Positions 35,307-35,819 of a stretch of DNA of 35,819 nucleotides are shown piece after piece; position 1 is the first letter of the stretch; each line of letters starts with the position of its first letter. Source of the DNA: Mesorhizobium silamurunense (GTDB lineage Bacteria; Pseudomonadota; Alphaproteobacteria; Rhizobiales; Rhizobiaceae); contig NZ_JHQR01000141.1 of assembly GCF_014843825.1 (NCBI RefSeq), positions 1 through 35,819 of the forward strand, read 5' to 3'. Under the pieces are notes generated by a model. It was not told the origin of the DNA and did no database searches. It saw nothing but the letters and a program-made list of their open reading frames with translations. The position numbers and the translations under genes are program-made.

Positions 35307-35819
35307 CTACTTCTGGACGTCCTGCCAGATACGACTGTAGAGCTGCGTGATCTTCGGGTCGCAAAGCGTCAGAAGCTCACCCTTTGATTTCATATCGTCG
35401 GGAATGTTGAGCTCCGGAGCACCCTTAATATCATCGGTATAGTATTTCTCGGCGCCGATGATGGCCGCTCCATATTTGGCATAGACCGAATTCAATGCTG
35501 CGTTTTCGGGCGCCATGATGAAGTTTTGAAAGAGCTTGGCGTTCTCCAGATCTGGAGCATCCTTCAGAACCACCACATTGTCAGAGCCATAGGTGAAGCC
35601 TTCTCTAGGAAGGCCATAAGCGATGCTGTGGTTTTCAGTACGCCGCTTCAACGCGGAACCGCTCCAGTCAAGCGAAGCCGAAACATCTCCGGTGGCCATT
35701 CTCTGTATGCCGGCATAGTCAATCGACAGCCAGCTCTTCTTGGCTTCCAGAAGACGGTCGCGGACCTTGGTGAGCAAGGCCTTGTCGCTTGTGACCTTGC
35801 CCCTTTGATCTAATCCGGT
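35307..35819 (-). CDS. potD: Polyamine-binding periplasmic protein (PotD/PotF-type), C-terminal part
   Basis: 170 residues of the C-terminal half lie in the window; the gene runs off the right edge. Typical family parts are GDVSASLDWSGSALKRRTEN, YGLPREGFTYGSDNVVVLKDAPD, LFQNFIMAPENAAL (the usual NFLLDPE-type region) and the ending YSRIWQDVQK. It captures polyamine in the periplasm for PotBC. It ends 102 bases before potA and reads the same way, so it is the likely first gene of the potD-A-B-C, amidohydrolase, dehydrogenase cluster. Signal peptide and start are not visible. Confidence 0.88.
   Translation of the reverse strand, partial: TGLDQRGKVTSDKALLTKVRDRLLEAKKSWLSIDYAGIQRMATGDVSASLDWSGSALKRRTENHSIAYGLPREGFTYGSDNVVVLKDAPDLENAKLFQNFIMAPENAALNSVYAKYGAAIIGAEKYYTDDIKGAPELNIPDDMKSKGELLTLCDPKITQLYSRIWQDVQK

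Noticed and set aside
1483..35819. A second copy of the tRNA-Gln 3' end as right attachment site
   Set aside because: I looked for repeats of the GTTCGAATCCAGG and GGTTCCCCAGCCA parts and saw none in the window; a programmed search is still needed.
1..35819. CRISPR arrays, insertion sequences and transposase genes
   Set aside because: No regularly spaced repeats and no transposase motifs were seen, in spite of the several rearrangement scars.

Overview
The window reads as a chromosomal segment of an alphaproteobacterium, most likely Hyphomicrobiales and Mesorhizobium-like. This is inferred from high GC, the style of the bc1 and Rieske proteins, OmpR-type winged-helix/ATPase regulators, and polyamine ABC transporter genes. 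I recognised families from sequence motifs only; no searches were run.

Left part (1-4643): the tail of an unidentified membrane protein, a YbhN/UPF0104 membrane protein, and tRNA-Gln(CTG) with an encoded CCA. Directly beside the tRNA lies a compact three-gene integrase module read leftward: HTH regulator, 65-aa protein, tyrosine integrase. The regulator seems to have a leaderless promoter whose -10 and -35 boxes each sit inside a copy of a GCTAC-N4-GTAGC palindrome. Next to it is the 3' half of a serine/threonine kinase gene that lacks its 5' half and carries an in-frame TAG.

Centre-left (4644-15222): a MaoC-type hydratase; three exported alpha/beta hydrolases in a row (one Sec-like signal, two Tat-like), two of them epoxide-hydrolase-like; a large winged-helix/ATPase/TPR regulator split by a one-base frameshift; ohr; a short second winged-helix protein; a frameshifted membrane protein; the 5' stub of a GMC-type flavin oxidoreductase; and an SDR. 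A 29-bp element occurs twice, once on each side of ohr.

Centre (15619-20517): a second-copy-like bc1 remnant made of a Rieske protein with no membrane anchor and a cytochrome b gene with a one-base frameshift, with no cytochrome c1. It is followed by an intact MscS/cyclic-nucleotide-domain channel. Then comes a scar where a histidine kinase gene and a panE-like gene both lost their 5' ends at the same point.

Right-centre (20635-27017): the clearest intact system is a complete dimethylsulfoniopropionate (DMSP) demethylation operon, dmdA-dmdB-dmdC-dmdD, read leftward, with a divergent LysR-type regulator. DmdA would demethylate DMSP to methylmercaptopropionate (MMPA), DmdB would make MMPA-CoA, DmdC would oxidise it to methylthioacryloyl-CoA, and DmdD would hydrate that to acetaldehyde, methanethiol, CO2 and CoA.

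Right end (27263-35819): an amidase and an AraC-type regulator, then a leftward polyamine cluster potD-potA-potB-potC, an acetylpolyamine amidohydrolase (HDAC fold) and an aldehyde dehydrogenase. Three of these six genes are interrupted: potA by an in-frame TAA, the other two by one-base indels.

Overall, an intact dmd operon sits among many damaged genes. Five single-base frameshifts fall in short homopolymers, so sequencing or assembly error must be weighed against true decay. The two in-frame stops and the gene-fusion scars are not explained by homopolymer error.
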